Positions 17,762 through 27,144 are shown, numbered from the stretch's first letter. The stretch: 64,000 nucleotides of DNA from Microbulbifer sp. TB1203 (GCF_030997045.1 NZ_CP116899.1:744001-808000), one strand, 5' to 3'. The notes: generated by a model not told the origin, from the letters alone. Numbers and translations are program-made.

Positions 17762-18409
17762 ATGACAAGAATTTTAACACGCGGTTTCCCGCTAGCCGTA
17801 CTGATGGTTTTTCTGGCTCCCATGGCCTGGGCTCAGGAGTTCGGTCTCGCGGATCCGCATTTCGCCGACTGTGTCACCCGGCTCGCGAAGAAAAACGGCT
17901 GGACCTCTGCCGACCAGGTGACCGCCATTCGCTGCCACGGCGAGGCAATCGAAGACCTGGCGGGGCTGGCCGGATTTACCAACCTCAAAAGCCTTTCCCT
18001 GCACAAAAATAACATCGCTCACGCCCAGCTGCCGCCCCTGGAGAAGCTTGAAACGCTGAATCTGGCCCGCAACCGACTGCAATCGCTGGAGCTCGCCGAG
18101 CTGCCCTCCCTGGCAACACTGTATTTGTTCGGCAACGAGCTGGAGTCCCTGTCTCTGAAAAACCTGCCCCAACTCAAATTGTTGAAAGCCAATAACAACA
18201 AGCTGCAGGTATTTCACTATGAAAACCTGCCAAAACTAAACAAGATTTATATCTTCGACAACCAGATCGAGCACGTCGATATCCACTCTCTTCCGGCGAT
18301 GACGTATATGGATTGTCGGCAAAACCCTATGCCGGACCCGCTCTATGAAGAAATGGATAAAATGGGCCATGTCACCTTCTTGCACGATGGTAATGCCGAC
18401 GACTGGTAG
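17762..18409 (+). CDS. Secreted leucine-rich-repeat protein
   Basis: A 215-residue protein that starts with a signal peptide (residues 1-25, ending PMAWAQ). Residues 70-190 hold about six LRR units of 20-22 residues with LxxLxLxxNxL patterns (for example LETLNLARNRLQSLEL). The start at 17762 is preferred to one at 17672, because it puts the signal sequence at the N-terminus. It is likely periplasmic or exported and binds a protein partner. It follows the anti-sigma gene in the same direction and overlaps the next gene, so they probably form one unit. Confidence 0.75.
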   Translation: MTRILTRGFPLAVLMVFLAPMAWAQEFGLADPHFADCVTRLAKKNGWTSADQVTAIRCHGEAIEDLAGLAGFTNLKSLSLHKNNIAHAQLPPLEKLETLNLARNRLQSLELAELPSLATLYLFGNELESLSLKNLPQLKLLKANNNKLQVFHYENLPKLNKIYIFDNQIEHVDIHSLPAMTYMDCRQNPMPDPLYEEMDKMGHVTFLHDGNADDW

Positions 18410-19640
18410 CTTCCGACGTCCACTATCGCTCAGTCTCGCACTCGGATTAAGTTTGATTGTTGTCCGGCCCGCAGAGGCGCAACAGCACGACCTGCATTTT
18501 GAATCCCGCCTGCGCGGCGCTTTTGTCGATGACGAAAATACAGACGGCCGCGCGACTTCCCTGCTGCTGCGTTTTGCGCTGAAATCCGAGTGGAGCGAGA
18601 CACTTTCCACCCTGGCTGAGATCGACCACATTGCTACCGGCTGGCAGGGTGAGCACAGCGATGGTGTTCGTTTCAACGATAAGCCCCTGATTCCCGATCC
18701 GCCTGGCACGGAGATCAATCAGGCAGCACTGGCTCTGACTTTTTCCCAGACGGAGATATTGTTGGGGCGACAACGTATTACGCTGGACAATCAGCGGTTT
18801 ATCGGTTCCAACGGTTATTGGCAAAACGACCAGACTTTCGATGCGCTCTCGGCCAGTTACGAGCTGCTCAGCGCGTCCAGGCTGTTTTATGCCTACATCG
18901 CCAATGCCAACCGGATTTTCGGTGACGATGCCGACGGACAGCCCCGGAACGATGATTATTATCCCGGGGGCAGCGATCAGGAGGAGAGTGGCTTTTGGGG
19001 GGATCACGAGCACAACAGCCACCTGATCAACGCCCATTTCAACGAGTGGGATTTCAGTGATCTGGGCATTTATTACTATCACATCGACAATCGTGATGCC
19101 GAGCCGGACTCCAATCGCAGCCTCGGTCTGCGCTACAGCTTCGAGCGCCGTATCGCCGGTTTGAAGTGGCGCTCGGAAATTGAGGGTGCTCTGCAGAAGC
19201 GCATGCAGATCGAGGATGCGCCGACAAATACATACTCGCGTATTGAATTCGCGCTGGCTTTACACTCCCTTGAAGTTGGGCTGGAGCAGGAACGTCTGGG
19301 TGCCAGCGGGGGAGTTGGGTTTGTCACACCGCTGGCATCAGCGCACGACTTCCAGGGCTGGGCCGACAAAGCCTTCGCCATTGATAGCGAGGGAATGATT
19401 GATCGTGTGGTAAAAGCGAGCTGGAGAAAATTCCCATTAAAAATCGACGCGCGATACCATTTTTTTGAGAGCGTCACCAATGACGTCGACTGGGGGCGGG
19501 AATTCGACCTCGATCTTATCCTTAAAATTGACCGCCGGAACCGCATCCAGTTGCGCTACGCCAATTACCAATCTGCGTCGCGGAGCGCTGTCCTTCCCGA
19601 TGAGCAGCGTCTGTACCTGGATTACAGTTTTGAATATTGA
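18387..19640 (+). CDS. Alginate-export-like outer-membrane beta-barrel protein
   Basis: About 417 residues beginning with a signal peptide ending near RPAEAQ, followed by alternating aromatic and polar strands and a C-terminal YLDYSFEY typical of outer-membrane proteins (terminal aromatic). The segment LLGRQRITLDNQRFIGSNGYWQNDQTF-like (around 125-150) is characteristic of the Alginate_exp/AlgE-like porin group. ATGs at 18387 and 18393 overlap the LRR gene end by 17-23 nt; neither has a strong ribosome-binding site. The cargo is unknown. Confidence 0.7.
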   Translation: MVMPTTGSFRRPLSLSLALGLSLIVVRPAEAQQHDLHFESRLRGAFVDDENTDGRATSLLLRFALKSEWSETLSTLAEIDHIATGWQGEHSDGVRFNDKPLIPDPPGTEINQAALALTFSQTEILLGRQRITLDNQRFIGSNGYWQNDQTFDALSASYELLSASRLFYAYIANANRIFGDDADGQPRNDDYYPGGSDQEESGFWGDHEHNSHLINAHFNEWDFSDLGIYYYHIDNRDAEPDSNRSLGLRYSFERRIAGLKWRSEIEGALQKRMQIEDAPTNTYSRIEFALALHSLEVGLEQERLGASGGVGFVTPLASAHDFQGWADKAFAIDSEGMIDRVVKASWRKFPLKIDARYHFFESVTNDVDWGREFDLDLILKIDRRNRIQLRYANYQSASRSAVLPDEQRLYLDYSFEY

Positions 19641-19798
19641 CCCATAATTGGCAAGGGCCCGCGCCTCAAATTCATCTGCAGCAAGGAGTTTTTCTCCAAT
19701 CGCCCACTTCATCGAGTTTAAGTGTTTGCGATCGATCACTGCATCGAAACTGCAGTCAGCTATTGGTCGGGCGCCGCAGTGACGCCCGACGGTGAGAA

Positions 19799-20572
19799 TC
19801 AGTTGCGGCCGGCCATCACGCCGCCGTCCACGTTCCAGATAGCGCCTGTGACCCAGCTCGCTTTGTCCAACAGCAGGAATATGATCACTTCGGCGACATC
19901 CAGCGGGGTGCCGACGCGGCCGATCGGGTGGAAGTCGTTGAAGCCTTCCAGGACGCTTTTCACTTCGGCCTTCGGGATAAAGCCCTCGTAGATCGGGGTC
20001 TGCACCACCGCCGGTGACACCGCGTTGACGCGGATGTGCTTGGGTGCCAGTTCCATGGCCAGCTGCTGGGTCAGGGAATGGAGGCCTGCCTTGGCCATGG
20101 AGTAGGCCGATGACGGGGTCGCCGCGATGGCCTGCTTGGCCCACATGGAACCGATGTTCACGATCGCACCGGGGCGGTCCCTGGCGACCAGGTTGGCGGC
20201 GATCTTCTGGGTGATGAAGAAGAACGCCTTGTTCAGCTTCATGTACTGGTCGTAGTCCGCGTCCTGATGCTCCAGGAAGGGCTTGGGAAAGAAGACACCG
20301 GCCGCGTTGACCAGCAGGTCGATGTCCGGGTGCTGCTCGTCGATGGTCTTGAGCAGCTCGGCCAGCCCTTCCTCACTGGTCAGGTCCGCTGTCAGCGCCG
20401 CAACCTGGCCCAGGGCGGCCAGTTCCCTGCGCGCCTCCTCGGTCTTTTCCGGGCGATGGCCCAGAATCACCGCGCTGCCGCCTTCGGCGAGTACCATCCG
20501 GGCCGTCTGCAGGCCCATCCCGCTGGTGCCGCCAACGACCAGCAGCTTCTTGCCTTTGAATTGATTGCTCAT
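19799..20572 (-). CDS. Short-chain dehydrogenase/reductase
   Basis: A 257-residue classical SDR. The cofactor motif GGTSGMG is at 14-20, NAAG near 89-92, and the catalytic Ser142, Tyr157 and Lys161 (YSMAK) are present. The C-terminal ITGAIWNVDGG-type segment (WVTGAIWNVDGGV) is the family's usual ending. It is divergent from the LysR gene across a 173-bp region, which suggests control by that regulator. The substrate is not predictable. Confidence 0.9.
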   Translation of the reverse strand: MSNQFKGKKLLVVGGTSGMGLQTARMVLAEGGSAVILGHRPEKTEEARRELAALGQVAALTADLTSEEGLAELLKTIDEQHPDIDLLVNAAGVFFPKPFLEHQDADYDQYMKLNKAFFFITQKIAANLVARDRPGAIVNIGSMWAKQAIAATPSSAYSMAKAGLHSLTQQLAMELAPKHIRVNAVSPAVVQTPIYEGFIPKAEVKSVLEGFNDFHPIGRVGTPLDVAEVIIFLLLDKASWVTGAIWNVDGGVMAGRN

Positions 20573-20708
20573 TGTGAGACCTCTCTACTCTCTATTGGGA
20601 TAGGAAGAAAAACTATTTATAGCGGGCAGCGTCCGGGGCTTCCGGCGCCGGAGCCGCCTGGTGGCTTGAACGGGATTCTTCGCTTATTTGCTAAGGCCGG
20701 CAAACGAG

Positions 20709-20741
20709 ATAAAGTGTCTCTCATTGAAAGAAAAACTTTAT
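20709..20741. promoter_or_regulatory. Candidate operator between SDR and LysR genes
   Basis: A perfect 7-bp inverted repeat (ATAAAGT at 20709-20715, ACTTTAT at 20735-20741) lies immediately before the LysR start in an AT-rich patch of the divergent promoter region. The position fits LysR autoregulation. The spacing is longer than the classical T-N11-A site, so this is tentative. Confidence 0.35.
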
Positions 20742-20745
20742 CGTT

Positions 20746-21654
20746 ATGAAATCGCCCATCCATCTGAACGCCCTGCGCGCGTTCGAGGCCAGCGCCCGTC
20801 ATCAGAGCTTTTCCGCGGCGGCGGCCGAACTCAACGTCACCCCCGCCGCGGTCGGCCAACTCGTGCGCACATTGGAGGAATGGCTGGGCACGCCCCTGTT
20901 CCACCGGGCTACCAGCGGGCGGGTTCGGCTCCTCCCCACCGAGACAGCTGAACGTGCGTTGCCGGACATCCGTGCGGGTTTCGACAGGTTGGCGCTGGGT
21001 TTGGAACGGCTTAAGGAGGGGTCGGCCAGCGGTGTGCTCACCGTTACGGTCAGCCCGGCCTTTGCCGCCAAGTGGCTGCTGTCACGCCTCGACAGCTTCC
21101 AGGTCGCCTGGCCCGACACGGACGTGCGCCTGGACACCAGCCTCAAGCCGGTGGATTTCTTGGCCCGGGGGATCGATATCGGCGTGCGCTACGGCGTGGG
21201 AAGCTGGTCGGGACTGACGGCGGAGAAGCTGATGGACGAGGAGGTCTACCCGGTGTGCTCGCCCAGACTGCTACGCGAGTATCGGCGCTTGCAAAAGCCG
21301 AATGATCTGGCCCGGGAGACCCTGATCCACGACCTGTCGATGGACGGCCACGCGGGCTTTCCCACCTGGGACGCGTGGCTGGAAAAAGCGGGCGTGACGG
21401 GTGTCGCCACCGCGCGTGGTATGAAAATCAACAATTCCGCGGCCGTCCTGCAGGCGGCGATTGAGGGGCAGGGTGTCGCGCTCGCTCGCAGCGTCATGGC
21501 GCACGACGACCTGGCAACCGGGCGCCTGGTTCGGCCGTTCCCGGAAATAACCTTCGCTTCGCCCCTGGCCTATTACGTCGTGTACCGCGCCGAGTGTTCC
21601 AGCTTGCCGAAGCTGGTGGCCTTCCGGGATTGGTTACTCAAGGAGGCGGCGTAA
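20746..21654 (+). CDS. LysR-family transcriptional regulator (GcvA-like)
   Basis: A 302-residue LTTR. The winged HTH lies at 6-65 (LNALRAFEASARHQSFSAAA, then ELNVTPAAVGQLVRTLE). A periplasmic-binding-protein-like effector domain follows from about 95, with LARGIDIGVRYGVG typical of the GcvA subgroup. It is transcribed away from the SDR gene, and divergent LysR/target pairs are usual. The ATG follows the candidate operator by 4 nt. Confidence 0.9.
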   Translation: MKSPIHLNALRAFEASARHQSFSAAAAELNVTPAAVGQLVRTLEEWLGTPLFHRATSGRVRLLPTETAERALPDIRAGFDRLALGLERLKEGSASGVLTVTVSPAFAAKWLLSRLDSFQVAWPDTDVRLDTSLKPVDFLARGIDIGVRYGVGSWSGLTAEKLMDEEVYPVCSPRLLREYRRLQKPNDLARETLIHDLSMDGHAGFPTWDAWLEKAGVTGVATARGMKINNSAAVLQAAIEGQGVALARSVMAHDDLATGRLVRPFPEITFASPLAYYVVYRAECSSLPKLVAFRDWLLKEAA

Positions 21655-21718
21655 ACAGGTCTTTAGAAGTTATTTCACAACGTGGCGAGCGGGTGGCTGG
21701 TGGCGGTCGCCGATATTT

Positions 21719-21799
21719 CCCTGTAGGAACGGCCGTTGGCCGCGATCGGCCTTGCTTCGTAGGGGAAGCTGATCGCGGCCAGCGGCCGCTCCTACAGGG
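21719..21799. repeat. REP-like inverted repeat, copy D
   Basis: CCCTGTAGGAACGGCC at the left and GGCCGCTCCTACAGGG at the right form the arms, with GATCGCGGCC inner cores. It lies between convergent genes and resembles copies A to C. Confidence 0.75.
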
Positions 21800-21819
21800 A
21801 GAAGTGGTTGTCCCTATCG

Positions 21820-22920
21820 TCAGAAATACAGGTGCGCCTGCACGAACAGATCCTTGAAGTTCCCCTGGTCTCTCTGTGGTATATCATCGCCATTACGAAT
21901 GCCGCCGCGCAGCTGGACGTTCGCGAAGGGCGTATACTCGAGCAGGACGGAACTGCGCGCTCGCTCGTTGTTGTCGGTGTTGCTCTCCGGATCAAAAGTC
22001 TCGTGCGTGACCTTCAGGTTCATACCTTTGCCCAGTTCCCGGTTAACCTCAAACAGTGTCACAATTTGTTCTGTGTCGCCGCCAAATGCATTGATTAACG
22101 ATTCGTCCTTGATCTGGTCCACCTCGGCGAGCACGGTAAAGCCGTAAAGATGGGCCCCGGCGAAAACGCCCCATATCCTGCGCGTCCCGGAAGTGGACTC
22201 GTTGACCAGTGCGCTGCCACCGATACGCCAGTTTCTTTCGACATATTCACCGCGTACGACATATTGAAACCTGTCGTCGTCGTTGTTTGTGGCACCAGTG
22301 CCGTTGCTCAGCACAACGTTAAACAGTGCCTTGTCAAAATCCAGTCCCAGCTCGACGCCATTGTCGCTGTTGTCGAAGGTAATTTGGGTCGCCTCGCGAA
22401 TAAAGGCGCTGTCATCCTCAAGGCGGATGCCATAGGGCAGCATGATTTTTCCGGCTTTGAGGTAGTGGTTGCCGGATAATTTCGCCATGACAAACGCTTC
22501 GCGATTTAACGCCGCTCCCGGTGCGATCTGCTCATCGAGGTAAAATGAAAACCGGGAGCCCTTGGGTTGAAAGTGCAAATACACCTGGGCACTTTGGGTT
22601 TCAAATCCCTGCGTTGCATCGGCATTGTCCTCCTCGTGACGTTGGAAGTTCGCGCGCAGATTGGCGCCGACGCGGACGCTCTCAGTAAGGCTGCCGGAAT
22701 CGAAACCCAGTGTGTCGCCGGGAAGTGCCGGCAGCACATGAGTGCCGTAATAGTTGCCGAAGGTGTTGCGTGCACCGCCGCCGATGGGGTTGACATGACA
22801 GGCGGAACACTTGTTGCCGGTCTTGAAGGCGAGATAAGGCTCCGCTTGCGCCGGCGTCAATGGTATTGCGAACAACAGCGCTGCAAACGCGGTTGCGGTC
22901 TTTTTAAAGGTCCAGGACAT
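21820..22920 (-). CDS. Outer-membrane beta-barrel protein with N-terminal CXXCH haem motif
   Basis: A 366-residue protein. A signal peptide (1-26, ending TPAQAEP) precedes a CSACH motif near residues 37-41 in the context GNKCSACHVNPIGGGARN. After that come alternating strand-like segments and a terminal LFVQAHLYF, as expected for a porin. So a single covalent haem site appears joined to a barrel. The start at 22920 is chosen because the signal peptide follows at once; the upstream in-frame extension overlaps the preceding gene. It overlaps the preceding lipoprotein gene by 17 nt, implying co-translation. Function unknown; electron transfer across the outer membrane is one possibility. Confidence 0.7.
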   Translation of the reverse strand: MSWTFKKTATAFAALLFAIPLTPAQAEPYLAFKTGNKCSACHVNPIGGGARNTFGNYYGTHVLPALPGDTLGFDSGSLTESVRVGANLRANFQRHEEDNADATQGFETQSAQVYLHFQPKGSRFSFYLDEQIAPGAALNREAFVMAKLSGNHYLKAGKIMLPYGIRLEDDSAFIREATQITFDNSDNGVELGLDFDKALFNVVLSNGTGATNNDDDRFQYVVRGEYVERNWRIGGSALVNESTSGTRRIWGVFAGAHLYGFTVLAEVDQIKDESLINAFGGDTEQIVTLFEVNRELGKGMNLKVTHETFDPESNTDNNERARSSVLLEYTPFANVQLRGGIRNGDDIPQRDQGNFKDLFVQAHLYF

Positions 22921-23800
22921 GGTGCTGCTCCCCCCCGTCAATATCATTGGCGTCACCGTCCAGAACACGTCCACGAAAGTCGAGAACGGTGCTGGTGAGT
23001 GGGCTGTTAAAGCGAATGTCGATAGCTTTGGCCGACGCATAAGGTTCGGTGTTCATTTCCAGGATTAGATCCTGGCCGGCAACGAGGTGCAGGTCATAGT
23101 CATCCGTGTTGGCGACCAGGGTGAAATCCTCGAAAACGAACTGCACTAGCACAGCGTTTTTACTCAGGCTCGCGGGATCGAGGGCGCGGCTGAAGTGCAT
23201 GCCGAAAACTGCCTTGGTTTCGCCGGATTCGAATGCAGATGCGGTGACTGTGGTACTTGCGTCACCAGTGCCGGTGCGCGGCGCGCCGTTGGCGATCCAG
23301 TCGCGAATACGCTGGATGTCGGCGTCGGAAAGCGGGTCCTGGCCCAGCGGCATACGACTGCCGATAATCGAGGAGCGGCCCTCAATTTTGTGCACCAGGT
23401 AGCTGTTATCGGGATTGCCTGGATCGACCCGCAACAGGCTGGAGTCTTCACTGGAAGGTTGATCGACGAGAAAGTTATAGCTGTTCTCTTCACTGTCGAG
23501 ACGCAGCCCCTGGGGCGCGCCACTGCCGACATGACACTGGGCACAAATAGGACCGAAGATATCGGTTTGCAACTCGGCCAGCGTGACGCCGTCGGCGGGT
23601 TCCTCAGCCGGGGGCTCCTCAACCGGAGGCTCCTCAGCGGGCGGAGGTTCTTCAACTGGAGGGTTCTCTTCATTGGGAGTTTCCTCCTCGTTGCTCGATT
23701 CCAGAGGAATGCCGTTTTCGTCCAGGCCTTCCCCGGAACCCGCATCACAGGCTGCCAACGCCAGCACCAGCAGCAGGAGATAGAGGGGTTTTACATTCAT
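22904..23800 (-). CDS. Lipoprotein with cytochrome c-like CXXCH domain
   Basis: A 298-residue lipoprotein. The lipobox LALAAC ends at Cys18 and is followed by Asp, which in E. coli favours inner-membrane retention. A Pro/Glu-rich linker of EEPP-type repeats spans about 35-68. A mono-haem segment with CAQCH near 86-90 follows, and RMPLG (around 149-153) provides a likely axial Met region. Residues after about 180 form an unrecognised beta-rich domain. It stands between the repeat lipoprotein and the haem porin and overlaps the latter. Confidence 0.72.
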   Translation of the reverse strand: MNVKPLYLLLLVLALAACDAGSGEGLDENGIPLESSNEEETPNEENPPVEEPPPAEEPPVEEPPAEEPADGVTLAELQTDIFGPICAQCHVGSGAPQGLRLDSEENSYNFLVDQPSSEDSSLLRVDPGNPDNSYLVHKIEGRSSIIGSRMPLGQDPLSDADIQRIRDWIANGAPRTGTGDASTTVTASAFESGETKAVFGMHFSRALDPASLSKNAVLVQFVFEDFTLVANTDDYDLHLVAGQDLILEMNTEPYASAKAIDIRFNSPLTSTVLDFRGRVLDGDANDIDGGEQHHVLDL

Positions 23801-23863
23801 TGTGAATTCCTCAAAGCGCGGAAATCGATAAAGGGGCCGGGCAAAGCCCGGCCTTATGCTTCG

Positions 23864-25594
23864 TCAGGGAACCGCGACGTGCCAGGCGCCGTATTCGCCG
23901 GCGGTATCCCGCGGGCCGCTGTCGGACACGTAGAAGTACAGGGGCTCGCCCTTGTAGGCCCACTGGTAAACTTCGCTGTCGTCGTCGCTGGTGGTGCTGG
24001 GATCGTTGCGGCGGGTTACGGTAAAATCGCCGAAGTCCTGGGCATCGGCGGTTGCGAACAGTGGTGGCCAGATGTCGGCGCAGGTGCCGAAACAGGTGGA
24101 GACACCATCGGTATCATTGTCAAAGGTGTAGAGCGTGTAGTCCTGGTACGTATCGCTTGGCATACCGCTCTCATCGATAAGGTCGCCATGTGCGGTCAGT
24201 GCCGGAATCTCTTCGCCGTTAAGTGTTACCGTGGCCACGGCGACTGGAGCAAAGCGTGCCAGGTGCCAGACATCGCCCACGCCGTCGCCGGTCACATCGC
24301 CGGGCTCCACGTCGCCGACATAGGTGTACAGCGGCTCGCCGTTGACAGCCCACTGCATAACACCGGGGCTGCGTTCAACCAGGGAGAAAGGCGGGTTTGC
24401 CACGGCTCCCGGGTAGGCGATCAGGGCCGGCCAGGCAGCCAGGCAGTCACCGGAGCAGTTGCTGACACCGCTGTTGTCCGGATCAAAGGTGTACAGGGAG
24501 AAACCGTGCAGCGGGACCGGTGCCGGATCGACCGCATCGTCGTCGGTGCTCATCGCGAGACCGCTGACCGCCAGGGTCGACCCGAGTTGGGAATCGACAA
24601 CCTGCGTATTCTGTGGCCGCGCCAGGTGCCAGACACCACCCACCCCATCGCCGAGGGTAGAGCCGGGGATGGTATCTTCGAAGTAGAAATAGAGCGGCAT
24701 TCCCTGGTAGGCCCATTGCAGCGTGGTCTCGCCGTCGCTGCCAAGTTTCCGTTCAATCAGGCTGTAGGGTGCCGCGGCGACATCGCCCTCTTCGGCGAGC
24801 AGTGCCGGCCAGCGGTCCAGGCAGGAATCATTGCAGTTGGAGACACCGGGTGCATCGACGTCGAAGGTGTACAGGGCAAAGCCGAGACGGTCCTCCTGGA
24901 CGGCACTGAATACCGTGTCACTGTCCATGTCGCTGACTCCGATTCGTCCGGAGGCCGCGAAATACACCCCCTTGCTTGCGTCATTCACCTGTGCGATTGG
25001 TTCGGCCAGGGCGGTATCCCAGACGCCGCCAACCCCTTCGCCGTTGACTTCACCCGCAGCGCTGTCTCCGGCGAAAAAGTACAGCGGCTTGCCACGCAGT
25101 GCCCATTGGCGATTGCCGTCGTCGCGGGTAATGATCGACAGCGGCGCTGTCGCCGTATCGCTGTCGGTGGCGATCAGCGGGGGCCAGTTATCGATGCAGG
25201 TTTCAGAGGTGCACACTGAGCTATCGAGCGGATCGTCGTCGAACGTGTAGAGGGTAAACCCACTCATATCGAGATTTTCCAGTGAAAGTTCGTCCGCGTC
25301 GTTGCGCAGTAGCGTCACCATCCCATCGACACTGAAGGTTGACCCCATGGTAGTCAGTGATTTTTCAAAGGTGGCCGACACGGGCTCGGCCGGATCGGGC
25401 TCGGTCGGATCGGGATCGGTCGGATCGGGATCGGTCGGATCGGGATCGGTCGGATCGGGCGTGGGCGTCGGTGTTGGTGTCGGCGTCGGTGTCGGCGTGT
25501 CGTCATTGCTCCCGCCTCCGCCACCGCCCCCACATGCCGAAAGCGCCAGCACGGCAGCCAGAGTCAGGATGTTGAAAATAGTGGAATGTTTCAT
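23864..25594 (-). CDS. Lipoprotein with four secreted-repeat (COG4315-like) domains
   Basis: A 576-residue lipoprotein with lipobox LALSAC ending at Cys21, then a Gly run and a TP/DPTDP low-complexity linker (about 34-72). Four homologous modules follow. Each has LYTFD near its start, a disulfide-like CxxxC or CxGxC pair with W-P-P/A-L (CIDNWPPL, CLDRWPAL, CLAAWPAL, CADIWPPL), a QWAxxGxPLYxY segment and a GxWH ending. This is the secreted-repeat fold found in predicted surface lipoproteins of unknown role. The start at 25594 places the lipobox correctly. It leads the group with the cytochrome-like lipoprotein and haem porin. Confidence 0.75.
   Translation of the reverse strand: MKHSTIFNILTLAAVLALSACGGGGGGGSNDDTPTPTPTPTPTPTPDPTDPDPTDPDPTDPDPTEPDPAEPVSATFEKSLTTMGSTFSVDGMVTLLRNDADELSLENLDMSGFTLYTFDDDPLDSSVCTSETCIDNWPPLIATDSDTATAPLSIITRDDGNRQWALRGKPLYFFAGDSAAGEVNGEGVGGVWDTALAEPIAQVNDASKGVYFAASGRIGVSDMDSDTVFSAVQEDRLGFALYTFDVDAPGVSNCNDSCLDRWPALLAEEGDVAAAPYSLIERKLGSDGETTLQWAYQGMPLYFYFEDTIPGSTLGDGVGGVWHLARPQNTQVVDSQLGSTLAVSGLAMSTDDDAVDPAPVPLHGFSLYTFDPDNSGVSNCSGDCLAAWPALIAYPGAVANPPFSLVERSPGVMQWAVNGEPLYTYVGDVEPGDVTGDGVGDVWHLARFAPVAVATVTLNGEEIPALTAHGDLIDESGMPSDTYQDYTLYTFDNDTDGVSTCFGTCADIWPPLFATADAQDFGDFTVTRRNDPSTTSDDDSEVYQWAYKGEPLYFYVSDSGPRDTAGEYGAWHVAVP
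25375..25505. repeat. Short tandem repeats encoding the DPTDP/TPTP linker
   Basis: A 15-18-bp GGATCGGGATCGGTC-type unit repeats several times, next to a GTCGGCGTTG-type 6-mer array. It encodes the low-complexity linker of the four-repeat lipoprotein and is likely to vary in length between strains. Confidence 0.75.
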
Positions 25595-25751
25595 GGCAGC
25601 CCCGGTTTTATTGTTGAACTCAACCAGGGGATACGACACAGCCTTTAAAAAAGTTGCAGTGGATTGTTGGTGTACACAGGCGGATATCGGATGATCGCGC
25701 ACGGCCGGTGCCTTCTTGGGACCAACTGGAGTCTCGCACCCGGCTCTCCTC

Positions 25752-25821
25752 GTAGGATGGGCAAAGCGTAGCGTGCCCATCTTCTGGGCCTGATGGGCAC
25801 GCTACGCTTTGCCCATCCTAC
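25752..25821. repeat. Perfect 29-bp inverted repeat
   Basis: Arms 25752-25780 and 25793-25821 are exact inverse copies (GTAGGATGGGCAAAGCG...) with a 12-nt loop. It differs in sequence from the TGTAGGAGCGG copies. It lies between the CobW-type gene and the four-repeat lipoprotein, and may end transcription of the former. Confidence 0.8.
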
Positions 25822-25860
25822 AAAAGTCGCGCCGCCGATCCTTAACTTAGTGCCATTGGG

Positions 25861-27144
25861 TCATGCCTCTTCCCCCCAGGCGGGGAAGGGGTCCGGCAGG
25901 GTTTGCCAGTGCTCGCGTCCGGCCAGTAGTTCGCCGTCATTCAGCAAACAGTCGTCCAGTGCCTGGACGAACTGTTCCCGCTCGAGACCCTGGCCGATAA
26001 AGACCAGCTCCTGGCGCATATCGCCGAAGGGTTCCCGCCAGTTTTCTTGAATCGACGAGAGATATTCTTCGTCCTCGGGCCAGCGGTCCCGGGGCACGGC
26101 CTTCCAGAACATCCCGGCAAAGCCATAATGGGCGATGCCGCCGGCCTGGCTCCAATGCCCGGCAAAATCCGGCCGGCTGGCTAGCCAGAAATAGCCCTTG
26201 GAGCGGATCAGCTTGCCGTGGAAGTTGTCGCCGTGGAGAAAGTCGTAGAACTTTTGCGGGTGGAAAGGGCGACGTGCGGTGTAGGTAAAGCTGGCGATGC
26301 CGTATTCCTCGGTTTCCGGTATGTGCTCGCCGCGCATCTCCTTGAGCCAGCCCGGAGCCTGTTGGGCGCGCTCGAAACTGAACTTGCCGGTGCCTAGCAC
26401 CTGGCTGATGTCCACCTGGCCGTTTCGGATGGGGACTATATCCGCCTCGGTATTGAGGATTTTCAGTACGGCTATCAGCCTCTGCAGGGTCGGCTCGTCC
26501 ACCAGGTCGGTCTTGCTGACCAGAATAACATCGGCGAATTCGACCTGGTCCACCAGCAGGTCGGCGACACTGCGTTCGTCTTCCTCCCCCAGGTGTTCGC
26601 CGGTGTCCTGCAGGTATTTGGCTTCGTCGTAATCCCGGAGGAAATTCACCGCGTCCACCACCGTGACCATGGTGTCCAGGGTGGCGATATCCGACAGGCT
26701 GGTGCCGTCTTCATCGGCGAAGGTGAAGGTTTCTGCCACCGGCAGGGGTTCTGAAATACCGGTGGATTCGATCAGCAGATAATCGAAGCGGCCCTCGCCG
26801 GCCAGGCGGCGCACCTCCATCAACAGGTCTTCCCGCAGGGTGCAGCAGATACAACCGTTGCTCATCTCCACCAGTTTTTCCTCACTGCGATTGAGCTGTA
26901 TGTCATTCTGCACCGCGGCGGCGTCTATATTGATCTCGCTCATATCATTGACGATCACCGCTACCCGGCGCCCGTCACGGTTATTGAGGATATGGCTCAG
27001 CACCGTGGTTTTGCCGGCGCCGAGAAAGCCGGACAATACGGTAACCGGCAGCTTGTGTTGTTCAGCGTTTGCCAAAATACCTTTCCTTTTCTTCGATTTT
27101 TGTTTTGATTTATGAGCAGTACCGGAACTATTCGTCCGGGACAA
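25861..27144 (-). CDS. CobW/G3E-family GTP-binding metal chaperone
   Basis: A 427-residue G3E GTPase. P-loop GFLGAGKTT is at 39-47, the metal-binding CICC at 98-101 lies within the NGCICC motif, and SKTD serves as the NKxD variant. The CobW_C domain follows from about 290. Family members deliver zinc or cobalt to target proteins. It is the last gene of a five-gene unit and overlaps the DUF2149 gene by 17 nt, so its client metal is probably linked to the CobN-like protein. The first 30 residues are basic and not conserved, so a later start is possible. Confidence 0.88.
   Translation of the reverse strand: MSRTNSSGTAHKSKQKSKKRKGILANAEQHKLPVTVLSGFLGAGKTTVLSHILNNRDGRRVAVIVNDMSEINIDAAAVQNDIQLNRSEEKLVEMSNGCICCTLREDLLMEVRRLAGEGRFDYLLIESTGISEPLPVAETFTFADEDGTSLSDIATLDTMVTVVDAVNFLRDYDEAKYLQDTGEHLGEEDERSVADLLVDQVEFADVILVSKTDLVDEPTLQRLIAVLKILNTEADIVPIRNGQVDISQVLGTGKFSFERAQQAPGWLKEMRGEHIPETEEYGIASFTYTARRPFHPQKFYDFLHGDNFHGKLIRSKGYFWLASRPDFAGHWSQAGGIAHYGFAGMFWKAVPRDRWPEDEEYLSSIQENWREPFGDMRQELVFIGQGLEREQFVQALDDCLLNDGELLAGREHWQTLPDPFPAWGEEA

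Noticed and set aside
23195..25219. Plus-strand reading frame of 674 codons
   Set aside because: It is a shadow of the lipoprotein genes on the minus strand, which carry lipoboxes and repeated modules.
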